Assembly: GCF_024757985.1 (NCBI RefSeq)
Contig: NZ_CP103289.1
Coordinates: forward strand, 2,914,001 to 2,978,000
Source: Cellulomonas sp. NS3
GTDB taxonomy: Bacteria; Actinomycetota; Actinomycetes; Actinomycetales; Cellulomonadaceae
DNA length: 64,000 bases
Direction of reading: 5' to 3'
The translations under genes were made by a program, and so were the position numbers. Numbering within the stretch: the first letter of the stretch is position 1; each line of letters starts with the position of its first letter. This document shows, in pieces, positions 18,901 to 27,991 of this stretch. The notes beneath the pieces were generated by a model, which was given only the letters and a program-made list of their open reading frames with translations, did not search any database and had not been told where the DNA came from.

Positions 18901-18990
18901 CCGCTCCGCGCGCGCGGCGTCGGCGAACCCGGACCGGGTCAGCCGGCCGGCCAGGGTGCTGCCGCGCCCGCCGGCGCCTGGGGTGCTCAC
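15940..18990 (-). CDS. glnE: Bifunctional glutamine synthetase adenylyltransferase/deadenylase
   Basis: A 1016-residue protein with two nucleotidyltransferase domains. The first has GMGKAGGRELNYVSDVDVIY near residue 230 and the second AMGRLGGREMGYSSDADVLF near residue 735. Each carries the G-G-x12-D-x-D metal motif; in GlnE the N-terminal copy removes AMP and the C-terminal copy adds it. The target is the tyrosine of the KDLYELP loop in GlnA. The GTG start is supported by TAGCGT (19002-18997, minus) 6 nt upstream. It follows glnA2 on the same strand, the usual actinobacterial order. Confidence 0.97.
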   Translation of the reverse strand: MSTPGAGGRGSTLAGRLTRSGFADAARAERLLADAALAVVVDEPEALLGPLSEVADPDHALLALAKIAGACVSSADPAHAGVLRGLLGSPSEGRDRLLAVVGSSVALGDTLAAHPGNLALLVDDTPGTGVSAGDVRAELLEAVGADPAADVPVAAVVGSPGVDAMRRAYRARLLRIAATDLTATDPLSRLPGVAAALADLAAAALEASLAIARSDLDDHGLGVRLAVIGMGKAGGRELNYVSDVDVIYVAEPVDGVGEDEALAVGARLATGLARACSTASAEPALWPVDAALRPEGKNGPLVRTVASHRAYYERWAKTWEFQALLKARPLAGDVALGREYVELVNPLVWSAVQRENFVEDSQAMRRRVEHHVPAAEADRQLKLGVGGLRDVEFTVQLLQLVHGRADETIRSPNTLTALAALAAGGYVGREHAAQLAVCYRLLRALEHRIQLHRLQRTHLMPAAEADLRRLARSVGMRAEGAAGLDERWRTVRREVRRLHEELFYRPLLPATAQLSTEEARLAPEAARARLAAIGYKDPAGALRHIAALTEGISRRAAIQRQLLPVMIGWFADGADPDAGLLAFRRLSDELGTTHWYLKLLRDSGTAAQRLARVLSTSRYVADALSRSPESVTWLAGDAELEPRTYERMTAEADAVLTRAHEPAPAATALRALRRRELARTAAADVLGVVISTRASQSLTTAADVVLAGALRVARAEARREHGLDEDPTRLLVVAMGRLGGREMGYSSDADVLFVHDPVPGTDPTGAQQYALTVATRIRQMLGEVGPEPALEVDADLRPEGRNGPLTRSFDAYAEYYGRWSSPWESQALLRARPVAGDEELGHRFVELVAPLRYPEGGLEAATVREVRRVKARVEAERLPRGVDPARHLKLGRGGTSDVEWTAQLLQLQHAHRVPGLRTTATLEALDAAAGAGLLDPDDCRELTDAWELASRLRDALVLWSGRTGGAHADVLPHDRQALAGLARVLGYPSGSGGELEEVYLRTARRARAVVERVFYA

Positions 18991-19078
18991 GCCGTCACGC
19001 TACCCAGGGCGCGCACGTGGCGGCGCCCCGGGCCGCGGGCCGGGACGCGCGGCGGCACGGGGCGGAGCGCGAAAGGGC

Positions 19079-20416
19079 TCAGAGGACCGGCAGGAACCGC
19101 TGCAGCTCGTACGGCGTGACCTGCGAGCGGTACTCCTCCCACTCGCGGCGCTTGTTGCGCAGCACGTAGTCGAAGACGTGCTCGCCGAGCGTCTCGGCGA
19201 CGAGCTCCGACTTCTCCATGACGGCGATCGCGGCGTCGAGCGACGTCGGCAGCGGCTCGATGCCGAGCGCACGGCGCTCCGCGTCGGTGAGCTCCCACAC
19301 GTCGTCCTCGGCGCCCTCGGGGAGCTCGTAGCCCTCCTCGATGCCCTTGAGGCCGGCCGCGAGCATGACGGCGAACGCGAGGTACGGGTTCGTCGCCGCG
19401 TCGACCGCGCGGTACTCGATGCGGCTCGAGTTGCCCTTGCCGGGCTTGTACATCGGCACGCGCACGAGCGCCGAGCGGTTGTTGTGGCCCCAGCAGATGA
19501 AGCTCGGGGCCTCGGAGCCGCCCCACAGGCGCTTGTAGGAGTTGACGAACTGGTTCGTGACCGCGGTGATCTCGGCGGCGTGCGTCAGCAGCCCCGCGAT
19601 GAAGCTCCGGGCGACCTTCGAGAGCTCGAGGTGCGCGCCGGGCTCGTGGAACGCGTTGCGGTCGCCCTCGAACAGCGACAGGTGCGTGTGCATCCCGGAC
19701 CCGGGCTGGTCGGCGAGCGGCTTCGGCATGAACGACGCGAAGACGCCCTGCTCGAGGGCGACCTCCTTGACGACCGTGCGGAACGTCATGATGTTGTCGG
19801 CCGTCGTGAGCGCGTCCGCGTAGCGCAGGTCGATCTCGTTCTGGCCCGGGCCGGCCTCGTGGTGGGAGAACTCGACCGAGATCCCCATCGACTCGAGCAT
19901 CGTGATGGCCGCGCGCCGGAAGTCGTGCGCCGTGCCGCGCGGGACGTGGTCGAAGTAGCCGCCGGAGTCGACGGGGACGAGCGGGACCAGCGGGTCCGCC
20001 GGCGCCTCGAACAGGTAGAACTCGACCTCGGGGTGCGTGTAGAAGGTGAACCCCTGCGCGCTGCCCTTCGCGAGCGCGCGCTTGAGGACGTTGCGCGAGT
20101 CCGCGAGCGAGGGCTCGCCGTCGGGCGTGAGGATGTCGCAGAACATGCGCGCGGTCCCGTGCCGCTCGCCCCGCCACGGGAGCACCTGGAACGTGCTCGG
20201 GTCCGGCTTGGCGATCATGTCGGCCTCGTACACGCGCGTGAGCCCCTGGATCGAGCTCCCGTCGAAGCCGATGCCCTCCGCGAAGGCGGCCTCGAGCTCG
20301 GCCGGCGCGATCGCGACCGACTTGAGGATCCCGAGCACGTCGGTGAACCAGAGCCGGATGAAGCGGATGTCCCGTTCCTCGACCGTGCGGAGCACGAACT
20401 CCTGCTGCCTGTCCAT
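19079..20416 (-). CDS. glnA2: Glutamine synthetase, GlnA2 type, not adenylylatable
   Basis: A 445-residue glutamine synthetase with FDGSSIQGLTRVYEADM, HPEVEFYLFEAP and GSGMHTHLSLF. It is shorter than GlnA. At the adenylylation loop it reads DDVWELTDAERRALG, with Trp where GlnA has Tyr, so GlnE cannot modify it. This matches the GlnA2 (GSI-alpha-like) paralogue found beside glnE in mycobacteria and streptomycetes. I chose ATG 20416; ATG 20425 is an alternative. It probably supplies a constitutive or specialised activity. Confidence 0.95.
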   Translation of the reverse strand: MDRQQEFVLRTVEERDIRFIRLWFTDVLGILKSVAIAPAELEAAFAEGIGFDGSSIQGLTRVYEADMIAKPDPSTFQVLPWRGERHGTARMFCDILTPDGEPSLADSRNVLKRALAKGSAQGFTFYTHPEVEFYLFEAPADPLVPLVPVDSGGYFDHVPRGTAHDFRRAAITMLESMGISVEFSHHEAGPGQNEIDLRYADALTTADNIMTFRTVVKEVALEQGVFASFMPKPLADQPGSGMHTHLSLFEGDRNAFHEPGAHLELSKVARSFIAGLLTHAAEITAVTNQFVNSYKRLWGGSEAPSFICWGHNNRSALVRVPMYKPGKGNSSRIEYRAVDAATNPYLAFAVMLAAGLKGIEEGYELPEGAEDDVWELTDAERRALGIEPLPTSLDAAIAVMEKSELVAETLGEHVFDYVLRNKRREWEEYRSQVTPYELQRFLPVL

Positions 20417-20545
20417 GCGGTACATCCTGCCTGATGGACGGGGCGTTCCGGCGCCGGACCGCGCCGGGCGCACCCGATCGACGCGGTCCGTCGGCGGGAG
20501 GTCGCCCGCGGCGTGCACCGCCGCGGCACCCTCTAGGCTCGGCGC

Positions 20546-22204
20546 ATGGCCCACCTGCGCATCGCCCTGGCCCAGATCGACACCTGCGTCGGGGACCTCG
20601 ACGCGAACAGCGGTGCGGTGCTCGACCGGGCCCGCCAGGCGGCGGACGCGGGTGCCGACCTCGTGGTCTTCCCCGAGATGACGATCACCGGGTACCCGAT
20701 CGAGGACCTCGCGCTGCGGGCGTCCTTCCGCCGCGGCGCCGAGGCCGCGCTGCACCGGGTCGCCCGCGAGCTCGACGCCGCGGGTCTCGGCCACCTCGCG
20801 GTGCTGGTCGGGTCCGTCGGCGAGAAGACGACGCGCGAGCACGACGGCGCCCCGGCGCGCCCGACGAACCAGGCGGTGCTCCTGCAGCACGGCGCCGTGC
20901 AGACGCGCTACGACAAGCACCACCTGCCGAACTACGGCGTGTTCGACGAGTTCCGGATCTTCGCGCCCGGCGACGGCGTGTGCGTGCTCGACGTGCGCGG
21001 GCGGCGCGTGGGCGTCGTGATCTGCGAGGACATCTGGCAGGACGGCGGCCCGGTCTCGCAGATGGACGAGAACGAGGTCTCCCTGCTCGTCGTGCTCAAC
21101 GGCTCGCCGTTCGAGGAGGGCAAGGGGCACGTGCGCACCGAGCTCGCCGCGCGCCGGGCCCGCGAGGTCCAGGCCCCGGTCGCGTACTGCAACATGGTCG
21201 GCGGCCAGGACGACCTCGTGTTCGACGGCGGCTCGTTCGTCGTCGGCGCCGACGGCCGGCTGCTCGCGCGGGCGCCGCAGTTCCACGAGCACCTGCTGGT
21301 CTGGGACCTCGTCGAGGACGACGAGGAGCCCGCGACGGGCGAGATCGCCCCGCCCCTGCACCCCGACCAGGAGATCTACCAGGCGCTCGTCGCCGGGCTC
21401 GTGGGGTACGTCCGCAAGAACGGCTTCCGGTCGGTCGTGCTCGGGCTCTCGGGGGGCATCGACTCCGCGCTCGTCGCCGCCCTGAGCGCGGACGCGGTGG
21501 GCGGCGCGAACGTCGTCGGCGTCTCGATGCCCTCGCGGCACTCGTCGGAGCACTCGAAGGACGACGCGGCCGACCTCGCGAAGCGCATCGGGGCCGACTA
21601 CCGCGTGCAGCCGATCGGCCCGATGGTCGACGCGTTCGAGGGCGAGATGCACCTCGAGGGCGTCGCCGCGGAGAACCTCCAGGCGCGGGTGCGCGGCGTG
21701 ATCCTCATGGGACTGTCGAACGCCGAGGGGCACCTCGTGCTCGCGACGGGCAACAAGTCCGAGCTGGCGGTCGGCTACTCGACCATCTACGGCGACGCCG
21801 TCGGCGGCTACGCGCCGCTCAAGGACGTCGACAAGTCGCGCGTGTGGGCGCTCGCGCGGTGGCGCAACGACGCCGCGATCGACGCCGGCGTGATCCCGCC
21901 GATCCCGGAGAGCTCGATCACCAAGCCGCCCTCGGCCGAGCTGCGTCCGGGTCAGGTCGACCAGGACTCGCTGCCGCCGTACGACCTGCTCGACGAGGTC
22001 CTCGACGCGTACGTCGAGCACGCCGAGGGCCGCGCCGAGCTGCTCGCGCGCGGGTTCGACCCGGAGGTCGTCGACAAGGTGCTGCAGCTCGTCGACCGGG
22101 CGGAGTGGAAGCGGCGGCAGTACCCGCTCGGGCCCAAGGTCACGGCGCTCGCGTTCGGCCGCGACCGACGCCTGCCGATCACGACGCGCTGGCGCGAGCC
22201 CTGA
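20546..22204 (+). CDS. nadE: Glutamine-dependent NAD+ synthetase
   Basis: A 552-residue two-domain enzyme. The N-terminal nitrilase-type glutaminase has its catalytic triad in FPEMTITGYP, DKHHLPNYG and VICEDIWQDGG (Cys near residue 160). The C-terminal ATP-pyrophosphatase domain has the PP-loop GLSGGIDSALVAAL near residue 302. It converts nicotinate adenine dinucleotide to NAD+ with ammonia channelled from glutamine. TAGGCT (20534-20539) ends 6 nt before the ATG. It is divergent from glnA2. Confidence 0.96.
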   Translation: MAHLRIALAQIDTCVGDLDANSGAVLDRARQAADAGADLVVFPEMTITGYPIEDLALRASFRRGAEAALHRVARELDAAGLGHLAVLVGSVGEKTTREHDGAPARPTNQAVLLQHGAVQTRYDKHHLPNYGVFDEFRIFAPGDGVCVLDVRGRRVGVVICEDIWQDGGPVSQMDENEVSLLVVLNGSPFEEGKGHVRTELAARRAREVQAPVAYCNMVGGQDDLVFDGGSFVVGADGRLLARAPQFHEHLLVWDLVEDDEEPATGEIAPPLHPDQEIYQALVAGLVGYVRKNGFRSVVLGLSGGIDSALVAALSADAVGGANVVGVSMPSRHSSEHSKDDAADLAKRIGADYRVQPIGPMVDAFEGEMHLEGVAAENLQARVRGVILMGLSNAEGHLVLATGNKSELAVGYSTIYGDAVGGYAPLKDVDKSRVWALARWRNDAAIDAGVIPPIPESSITKPPSAELRPGQVDQDSLPPYDLLDEVLDAYVEHAEGRAELLARGFDPEVVDKVLQLVDRAEWKRRQYPLGPKVTALAFGRDRRLPITTRWREP

Positions 22205-22230
22205 CGGGCACCCCTCACCCCGACCCACCC

Positions 22231-22254
22231 GGGGCGCACACCGGCGTGCGCCCC
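22231..22254 (+). terminator. Hairpin between nadE and panB
   Basis: GGGGCGCAC (22231-22239) pairs perfectly with GTGCGCCCC (22246-22254) across a six-base loop. It may end nadE transcription or attenuate read-through into panB. Confidence 0.55.
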
Positions 22255-22284
22255 GCCCACCCCGGACGACCAGGAGCAGCGGCG

Positions 22285-23097
22285 ATGAGCGAGACCCCCA
22301 AGCGCGTGCGCGTGCACCACCTGCGCGAGGCGAAGGAGCGCGGCCAGAAGATCACGATGCTCACCGCCTACGACGCCCCGACGGCGCGCATCTTCGACGA
22401 GGCCGGCATCGACCTGCTGCTCGTGGGCGACTCGATCGGCAACACGATGCTCGGCCACGAGACGACCATCCCGGTCACGGTCGACGAGCTGGTCCCCGCG
22501 GTGCGCGCGGTCACGCGCTCGGTGCGCCGCTCGCTCGTCGTGGCCGACCTGCCGTTCGGCTCCTACGAGGCGGGCGCGCAGCAGGCGCTCGAGACGGGCG
22601 TGCGGTTCTTCAAGGAGGCGGGCGCGCACGCGGTCAAGCTCGAGGGCGGCAAGCGGTGCGCCGCGCAGGTCCGTGCGCTGACCGACGCGGGCATCCCCGT
22701 CGTCGGGCACCTCGGCTTCACCCCGCAGTCCGAGAACATGCTCGGCGGCAAGCGGGTCCAGGGCCGCGGCGACGCCGCTGCCGCGACGCTGAGCGAGGAC
22801 GCGCTCGCCCTCCAGGAGGCCGGCGCCGTCGCGGTCGTCCTCGAGATGGTGCCCACGCACGTCGCCGCGCGCGTGACCGAGATCCTGGAGATCCCGACGA
22901 TCGGCATCGGCGCCGGCCCCGAGTGCGACGGCCAGGTCCTCGTGTGGCTCGACATGGCGGGCATGGGCGACTGGTCGCCCCGGTTCGCGAAGCAGTACGC
23001 GCAGGTCGGCCGGCTCCTCGGGGAGGCGGCCCGCGCCTACGCCGACGACGTGCGCTCGGGCGGGTTCCCCGACGCGGCGCACTCGTTCGAGAGCTGA
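22285..23097 (+). CDS. panB: 3-methyl-2-oxobutanoate hydroxymethyltransferase
   Basis: The first committed step of pantothenate synthesis: transfer of a hydroxymethyl group from methylenetetrahydrofolate to ketoisovalerate. It is 270 residues with the family blocks MLTAYDAPTARIFDEAG, LLVGDSIGNTMLGHETT (Mg-binding Asp), AHAVKLEGG and IGIGAGPECDGQVLVWLDMAGM. A Shine-Dalgarno (CAGGAGCAGCGG) precedes the ATG. The stop overlaps the open frame of the next gene. Confidence 0.97.
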   Translation: MSETPKRVRVHHLREAKERGQKITMLTAYDAPTARIFDEAGIDLLLVGDSIGNTMLGHETTIPVTVDELVPAVRAVTRSVRRSLVVADLPFGSYEAGAQQALETGVRFFKEAGAHAVKLEGGKRCAAQVRALTDAGIPVVGHLGFTPQSENMLGGKRVQGRGDAAAATLSEDALALQEAGAVAVVLEMVPTHVAARVTEILEIPTIGIGAGPECDGQVLVWLDMAGMGDWSPRFAKQYAQVGRLLGEAARAYADDVRSGGFPDAAHSFES

Positions 23098-23216
23098 GCG
23101 CGACGACGCCCCGGCCGGCACCCGAGGAGCCGGCTCGGCGCCCCGGCCCGCGACCGCCCAGACGGCTCGCCGTCTGGGCGCTGCCCCTCACGCTCCTGGG
23201 CGTCGTCGTCGTCCTC

Positions 23217-24176
23217 GTGGCGCCCGGGGCGTTCGACGCGGCCGGACGGGTCGTCGGCGCGCACCTCGTGGCGTTCCGCATGCCCGTCGCGCTCGGCATG
23301 CTCGTGCTGGGCGTCGCGGTGCTGCTCGTCCCGCGGGCCCGGCGCTCGCGTGTCGGGGTGGTCTCGGCCGGGGTGCTCCTGGCCGGGGCTGCGGCGCACG
23401 TCGGGGTGCTCGGCGCCCGCGGATGGGACGGCGACGTCACGGCGGCGCGCGAGGACGGGGACGTGGTGGTGCTGGCGTTCAACACCCTCGGCGTCGTCAC
23501 GTCCGCGGACCTCGCGCCTCTCGTGCTCGAGCACGGCGCGGACGTGGTCGTGCTCCCGGAGACCGTGCCGGCCACGGCGAGGGCCACCGCGGCGCTGCTC
23601 GAGGACGCCGGCCGTCCGGTGTGGGTCTTCGGGCGGAGCACGGGGGGCGGCGCCCCGGTCGCCTCGACGGCCTTGCTCGTGGCGACCGATCTCGGCCGGT
23701 ACCAGGTCACGTCCGAGCTGCCCACGGTGCTGGCCGGGTTCCGCGCCGACCCGGTCGCGGGTGACGCCACCTCGGCCCGCGGGGCGCGCGCCGCGGCGGT
23801 CGGGCGCTCGCCGCTGCTCGTCGCCGCGCACCCGACAGCGCCGTTCTCGCTCGCTGCGATGGACGACTGGCGCCGGGAGACGAGCCTCGTCGCGCAGACC
23901 TGCGACGGGACGTCGGGCGTCGTCGTCGCGGGCGACCTCAACGCGACCCTCGACCACCCCGGGCTGCGTGACCTCGGCTCGTGCGTCGACGCGGCGGAGT
24001 CCGCCGGGGCCGCCGCGCTGGGCACGTGGCCGGCCGGGATGCCCAGCTGGCTGTCGACGCCGATCGACCACGTGCTGGTCGACCCGGAGGTGTGGGAGGT
24101 CGTCGGCTTCGACGTGCTCCCTGCCGTCGGGGGGAGCGACCACCGCCCGGTCGTGGCGCACCTTCGGCCGCGCTGA
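23217..24176 (+). CDS. Membrane-anchored endonuclease/exonuclease/phosphatase family protein
   Basis: The C-terminal domain has the EEP fold: [39 protein letters not shown] (GDxN) and [12 protein letters not shown] (SDH). It follows two or three membrane helices, giving an enzyme with an exposed hydrolase domain. The start is uncertain. Coding sequence, with a proline/arginine-rich leader and a helix (LAVWALPLTLLGVVVVL), extends back to about 23094, but the first standard start codon past panB is GTG 23217. A CTG at 23094 overlapping the panB stop (CTGA) is possible. The substrate is unknown, perhaps phosphodiester or phospholipid. Confidence 0.82.
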   Translation: MAPGAFDAAGRVVGAHLVAFRMPVALGMLVLGVAVLLVPRARRSRVGVVSAGVLLAGAAAHVGVLGARGWDGDVTAAREDGDVVVLAFNTLGVVTSADLAPLVLEHGADVVVLPETVPATARATAALLEDAGRPVWVFGRSTGGGAPVASTALLVATDLGRYQVTSELPTVLAGFRADPVAGDATSARGARAAAVGRSPLLVAAHPTAPFSLAAMDDWRRETSLVAQTCDGTSGVVVAGDLNATLDHPGLRDLGSCVDAAESAGAAALGTWPAGMPSWLSTPIDHVLVDPEVWEVVGFDVLPAVGGSDHRPVVAHLRPR

Positions 24177-24250
24177 CGCGGGCGCGAGCACCGGGTCCCG
24201 GCATCCGCCGACCCGGGCGCACCGGGACCGGGCCGGCGACGAGCCCTGCG

Positions 24251-24433
24251 TCAGCGCCGGCGCTCGTCCTCCTCGTCCCACGCGCGCGTCCGGGCCTTCG
24301 CCTGGTCGAGCGCGTGCTCGGCGGCCTCGCGCGTCGGGTACGGGCCCATCCGGCCGGTCCAGTCCGAGACCTTGCCCTCCTCGACCTGGCCGGTCTCGGT
24401 GTTGTAGTAGAACTCGCGGTCCGTCCCGGTCAT
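24251..24433 (-). CDS. Small SPOR-like conserved protein
   Basis: A 60-residue protein ([20 protein letters not shown] and so on, with [19 protein letters not shown]) found widely in actinobacteria and often annotated as SPOR domain-containing. The YNTxTGQVE and GPYPTREEAE motifs resemble half a SPOR repeat. It has no signal peptide. The function is unknown. It is divergent from map and convergent with the EEP gene. Confidence 0.75.
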   Translation of the reverse strand: MTGTDREFYYNTETGQVEEGKVSDWTGRMGPYPTREAAEHALDQAKARTRAWDEEDERRR

Positions 24434-24520
24434 GGTTCCTCCGCCGGTTTCGGGGCACCCGGAAGTGCCTTCCTGCTGCTCAGCCGCCGTTCCGCGGCAC
24501 CTCTCCGTAGACTGCCACTC

Positions 24521-25393
24521 ATGTCGACCCTGCACGCGTCGAGACCGGCGCTGGTCCCCGGGACCGTGAGCCCGCGCCGCGACGTGCCCTCCTCGATCGC
24601 GCGGCCCGAGTACGTGGGCCGCCCCGGACCCGCGCCGTACACGGGGAGCGACGTCGTCGACCCCGAGACGGTCGAGCGCATCCGCGTCGCCGCGCGGATC
24701 GCCGCGCAGGCGCTCGAGGAGGTCGGGCGGCATGTCGCGCCCGGCGTGACGACCGACGAGCTCGACCGCGTCGGCCACGAGTTCCTGCTCGACCACCACG
24801 CCTACCCGTCAACGCTCGGCTACCGCGGCTTCCCCAAGTCGCTGTGCACCTCGGTCAACGAGGTCGTCTGCCACGGGATCCCCGACTCGACGGTGCTCGT
24901 CGAGGGCGACCTCGTGAACGTCGACATCACGGCCTACGTCGGCCGGGTGCACGGCGACAACAACGCGACGTTCGGCGTCGGGGAGCTCGACGAGGAGTCC
25001 GCGCTGCTCGTCGAGCGGACCCGGGAGGCGCTCGCACGGGCCGTCAAGGCGGTCGTGCCGGGGCGCGAGATCAACGTCATCGGGCGGGTCATCGAGAAGT
25101 ACGCGCAGCGCTTCGGGTACGGCGTGGTGCGCGACTACACCGGCCACGGGGTCGGCGAGGCGTTCCACACCGGGCTCGTCGTGCCGCACTACGACGCCGC
25201 GCCGGCGTACGCGACCGTCATCGAGCCCGGGATGGTGTTCACGATCGAGCCGATGCTCAACCTCGGGACACCCGACTGGGTCCTGTGGGACGACGGCTGG
25301 ACCGTCGTGACCGCGGACGGCCGCCGCAGTGCCCAGTTCGAGCACACCCTGCTCGTCACCGAGACCGGGACGGAGATCCTGACGCTGCCATGA
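24521..25393 (+). CDS. map: Methionine aminopeptidase, type I with N-terminal extension
   Basis: Removes initiator methionine from new proteins. The 290 residues contain the metal ligands of the family in [17 protein letters not shown] (two Asp), GHGVGEAFH (His), FTIEPM (Glu) and AQFEHTLLV (Glu). The roughly 40-residue N-terminal extension with PxxP-like segments ([10 protein letters not shown]) matches the mycobacterial MetAP1c form. TAGACT (24508-24513) ends 7 nt before the ATG. ATGA overlap with ppgK shows cotranslation. Its partner enzyme, peptide deformylase, is at 45.7 kb. Confidence 0.96.
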   Translation: MSTLHASRPALVPGTVSPRRDVPSSIARPEYVGRPGPAPYTGSDVVDPETVERIRVAARIAAQALEEVGRHVAPGVTTDELDRVGHEFLLDHHAYPSTLGYRGFPKSLCTSVNEVVCHGIPDSTVLVEGDLVNVDITAYVGRVHGDNNATFGVGELDEESALLVERTREALARAVKAVVPGREINVIGRVIEKYAQRFGYGVVRDYTGHGVGEAFHTGLVVPHYDAAPAYATVIEPGMVFTIEPMLNLGTPDWVLWDDGWTVVTADGRRSAQFEHTLLVTETGTEILTLP

Positions 25394-26199
25394 GCAAGCA
25401 CCACGAGAAGGACCACGAGAAGACGCACGGCAAGGGCGCCCACGGCGAGGCCGGCACGGCGTTCGGCATCGACATCGGCGGGAGCGGCATCAAGGGCGCG
25501 CCCGTCGACCTGAGCACCGGGGAGTTCAGCGCCGACCGCGTCCGGATCCCCACCCCGCAGCCCGCGACCCCGGACGCCGTCGCGCGCACCGTCGCCGAGG
25601 TCGTCGACGCCTTCCAGCTCCCGCCCGAGCTGCCCGTCGGGGTGACGTTCCCGGCGGTGATCCTGCACGGGGTCGCGCAGTCCGCCGCCAACGTCGACAA
25701 GTCGTGGATCGGCACGAACGTGGAGGAGGTCGTCGCGCAGGCGACCGGCCGCCGTGTCGTCGCGGTCAACGACGCCGACGCCGCCGGCTACGCCGAGACC
25801 GTCTACGGCGCCGCGCACGGCCAGAAGGGCGTCGTGCTCGTCGTGACGCTCGGCACGGGCATCGGCTCGGCGCTGATCGTCGACGGTCACCTCGTGCCGA
25901 ACACCGAGCTCGGGCACCTCGAGATCGACGGGCACGACGCCGAGACCCGGGCCGCGGACAGCGCCCGCGAGCGCGAGGACCTGGACTACGCGCAGTGGTC
26001 GGCGCGGCTGCAGCGCTACTTCCGCGTCGTCGAGGACCTGTTCTGGCCCGACCTCATCGTCGTCGGCGGCGGCGTCAGCAAGCACCACGCGAAGTTCCTG
26101 CCGCTGCTCGACCTGCGCACGCGCATCGTGCCCGCCGAGCTGCGCAACGCCGCAGGCATCGTGGGCGCGGCGGCCCTCGCGGCGCAGGCCCGGCACTGA
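25390..26199 (+). CDS. ppgK: Polyphosphate glucokinase
   Basis: Phosphorylates glucose using polyphosphate or ATP. The 269-residue ROK-type protein has the phosphate loop [16 protein letters not shown], the catalytic Asp in [13 protein letters not shown], and [30 protein letters not shown]. These are near-identical to actinobacterial PpgK signatures. A His/Lys-rich N-terminal tail ([15 protein letters not shown]) of about 20 residues is extra. The start codon overlaps the map stop by four bases. In a cellulose degrader it would feed cellulose-derived glucose into glycolysis. Confidence 0.95.
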   Translation: MSKHHEKDHEKTHGKGAHGEAGTAFGIDIGGSGIKGAPVDLSTGEFSADRVRIPTPQPATPDAVARTVAEVVDAFQLPPELPVGVTFPAVILHGVAQSAANVDKSWIGTNVEEVVAQATGRRVVAVNDADAAGYAETVYGAAHGQKGVVLVVTLGTGIGSALIVDGHLVPNTELGHLEIDGHDAETRAADSAREREDLDYAQWSARLQRYFRVVEDLFWPDLIVVGGGVSKHHAKFLPLLDLRTRIVPAELRNAAGIVGAAALAAQARH

Positions 26200-26207
26200 C
26201 GACGCCG

Positions 26208-27005
26208 GTGCCTCCCCCGGCGCGGCTCACCCGGGTCGCGCCGGGGGTGCACACGGCGACGGCGGAGATCTGGACGACGCTCAGCACGGTCGTCGACGGA
26301 CCCGACGGCACCTGCCTCGTCGTCGACCCCGCGATCACGCCCGCCGAGGTCGACGCGCTCGCGGACGCGCTCGACGCGACGGGACGGCGGGTCGTCGCCG
26401 GCGTCTCGACCCACCCGCACTGGGACCACGTGCTGTGGTCGCCGCGCTGGCCCGGCGTGCCGCGGTGGGCGACGCGGACCGCGGTCGACGCGCTGCGACG
26501 CACGCGGGCGTCGGACCTCGCGAAGGCCGACGAGGCGGCGCCGGGCCACGACCCCGACCTGTTCGGTGCCCTGACGGCGCTCGAGGCGGACGCCGTGACG
26601 GTCCCGTGGGACGGCGCGGCGGTCCGGGTGCTCCCCCACCGCGCGCACTGCCCGGGCCACGCGGCGCTCGTGCTGCCCGAGGCCGGCGTGCTGCTCGCGG
26701 GCGACATGCTGTCCGACCTCGAGATCCCGCTCCTCGACGTCGACGCCGAGGACCCCGTCGGCGACTACGCCGCGGCCCTGGACGTGATGGAGGAGGCCGC
26801 CGAGGCCGACGGCGTCCGGGTGCTCGTCCCGGGCCACGGTCACGTCGGTGACCGCGCCGAGCTCGCGCGCCGGCTCGCCGCCGACCGGGCGTACCTCGAC
26901 GCGCTCGTCCACGGGCGCACGCCCGACGACGCCCGGCTCGCGACGCCGTGGCTCGCGCAGGAGCACGCGCGGCACGTCGAGCGGCTGCGTCGCCAGTGCA
27001 GCTGA
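26208..27005 (+). CDS. Metallo-beta-lactamase fold hydrolase
   Basis: A 265-residue MBL-fold protein. The metal motif HxHxDH is present as STHPHWDHVLW, followed by PGHAALVLPEAGVLLAGDML and VPGHGHVGDR. The exact family (glyoxalase II-like or quorum-lactonase-like) cannot be set. The GTG start lies 9 nt after the ppgK stop, so it is probably the third gene of a map-ppgK operon. Confidence 0.85.
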   Translation: MPPPARLTRVAPGVHTATAEIWTTLSTVVDGPDGTCLVVDPAITPAEVDALADALDATGRRVVAGVSTHPHWDHVLWSPRWPGVPRWATRTAVDALRRTRASDLAKADEAAPGHDPDLFGALTALEADAVTVPWDGAAVRVLPHRAHCPGHAALVLPEAGVLLAGDMLSDLEIPLLDVDAEDPVGDYAAALDVMEEAAEADGVRVLVPGHGHVGDRAELARRLAADRAYLDALVHGRTPDDARLATPWLAQEHARHVERLRRQCS

Positions 27006-27124
27006 GGCGGCGCTGGCCGCGGGGCCGGGCGTCGTCCGCGGGCCGTCGCTCCCGACCGGCCGAGCGTGCGTCGACGCCCGACGGTCGTGTCGCCCCGCGC
27101 GCCCGTCCGGTCTAGCGTCGGCCC

Positions 27125-27535
27125 ATGGGACTCGTCGTCGACACCCTGTCGGTGGACTGCGCGGCGCCGCGCAGGCTCGCGGAGTGGTGGGCTCAGGTGC
27201 TGGGGTGGCAGGTGCTCGAGGACGAGGACCCGGACGACGACGAGGTCGCGATCGGCGACCCGTCGGGGTCACCGCTGACGCTGCTCTTCCTGCAGGTCCC
27301 CGAGGCGAAGACGATCAAGAACCGCCTGCACCTCGACCTGCGCCCGCCGGACGGCTCCGACCAGCAGACCGAGCTCGGTCGCCTGCTCGGGCTCGGCGCC
27401 CGGCGGGTCGACGTCGGGCAGGAGGCGAGCGTGAGCTGGCTCGTGCTCGCCGACCCCGAGGGCAACGAGTTCTGCCTCCTGCAGTCCACACCGGCCGAGC
27501 TCGCCGCGGAGGCGGCCGCGCGGCGCGACGGCTGA
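27125..27535 (+). CDS. VOC family protein (glyoxalase-like domain)
   Basis: A 136-residue single VOC-fold protein of the actinobacterial glyoxalase-like type: LVVDTLSVDCAAPRRLAEWW, a central RLHLDLRPPDG, and a C-terminal LADPEGNEFCLLQ with the typical Glu metal ligand. The substrate is unknown. TAGCGT (27113-27118) ends 6 nt before the ATG. Confidence 0.85.
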   Translation: MGLVVDTLSVDCAAPRRLAEWWAQVLGWQVLEDEDPDDDEVAIGDPSGSPLTLLFLQVPEAKTIKNRLHLDLRPPDGSDQQTELGRLLGLGARRVDVGQEASVSWLVLADPEGNEFCLLQSTPAELAAEAAARRDG

Positions 27536-27546
27536 CGCGCCCGGAG

Positions 27547-27936
27547 CGGATGAGCTGGCCGGTACGCCGGGTTCTGTGCCCGCGCGCGGTTGCCCCCGCG
27601 CGGGTGACGGCCATCCATCTACGACGTACGTTGCCGCACGCCTCCAGCGGCCTACCCGGGAGCTCGGGCGGGCAGCCCTCGAACGCTCCCTGTCTGGCCT
27701 TGCTCCGGGTGGGGTTTACCTAGCCGCACCGGTCACCCGGCACGCTGGTGGTCTCTTACACCACCCTTTCACCCTTACCCCGCCTGCCCCGGAGGGCGGG
27801 CGTGGCGGTCTTCTCTCTGTGGCACTGTCCCGCGGGTCGCCCCGGGTGGGTGTTACCCACCACCCTGCCCTGTGGAGCCCGGACGTTCCTCGGCGAGCCC
27901 GGGGGCTCGACGCGGCCGTCTGGCCAGCTCATCCGG
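27547..27936 (-). ncRNA. rnpB: RNase P RNA, class A
   Basis: The catalytic RNA of RNase P, which trims tRNA 5' ends. On the minus strand both ends carry complementary P1 sequence (GGATGAGCTGGCC at the 5' end, GGCCAGCTCATCC at the 3' end). The interior contains the conserved GGGTGAAAGGGTGGTGTAAG-type P4/J region and the GGTAAACCCC segment. About 390 nt is normal for an actinobacterium. No protein-coding frame here is credible. Confidence 0.93.
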
Positions 27937-27991
27937 GACCAGCCTAGTGCGCCGCGGCGCCCGGGGGCGCGATGCGCCGGGACGACCGGGG

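Noticed and set aside
13384-19119. A plus-strand open frame of about 1900 codons across glnE
   Set aside because: It is antisense to glnE and the lacI-type gene, rich in Arg, Gly and Pro as expected for a shadow frame in high-GC DNA, and has no domain or ribosome site.
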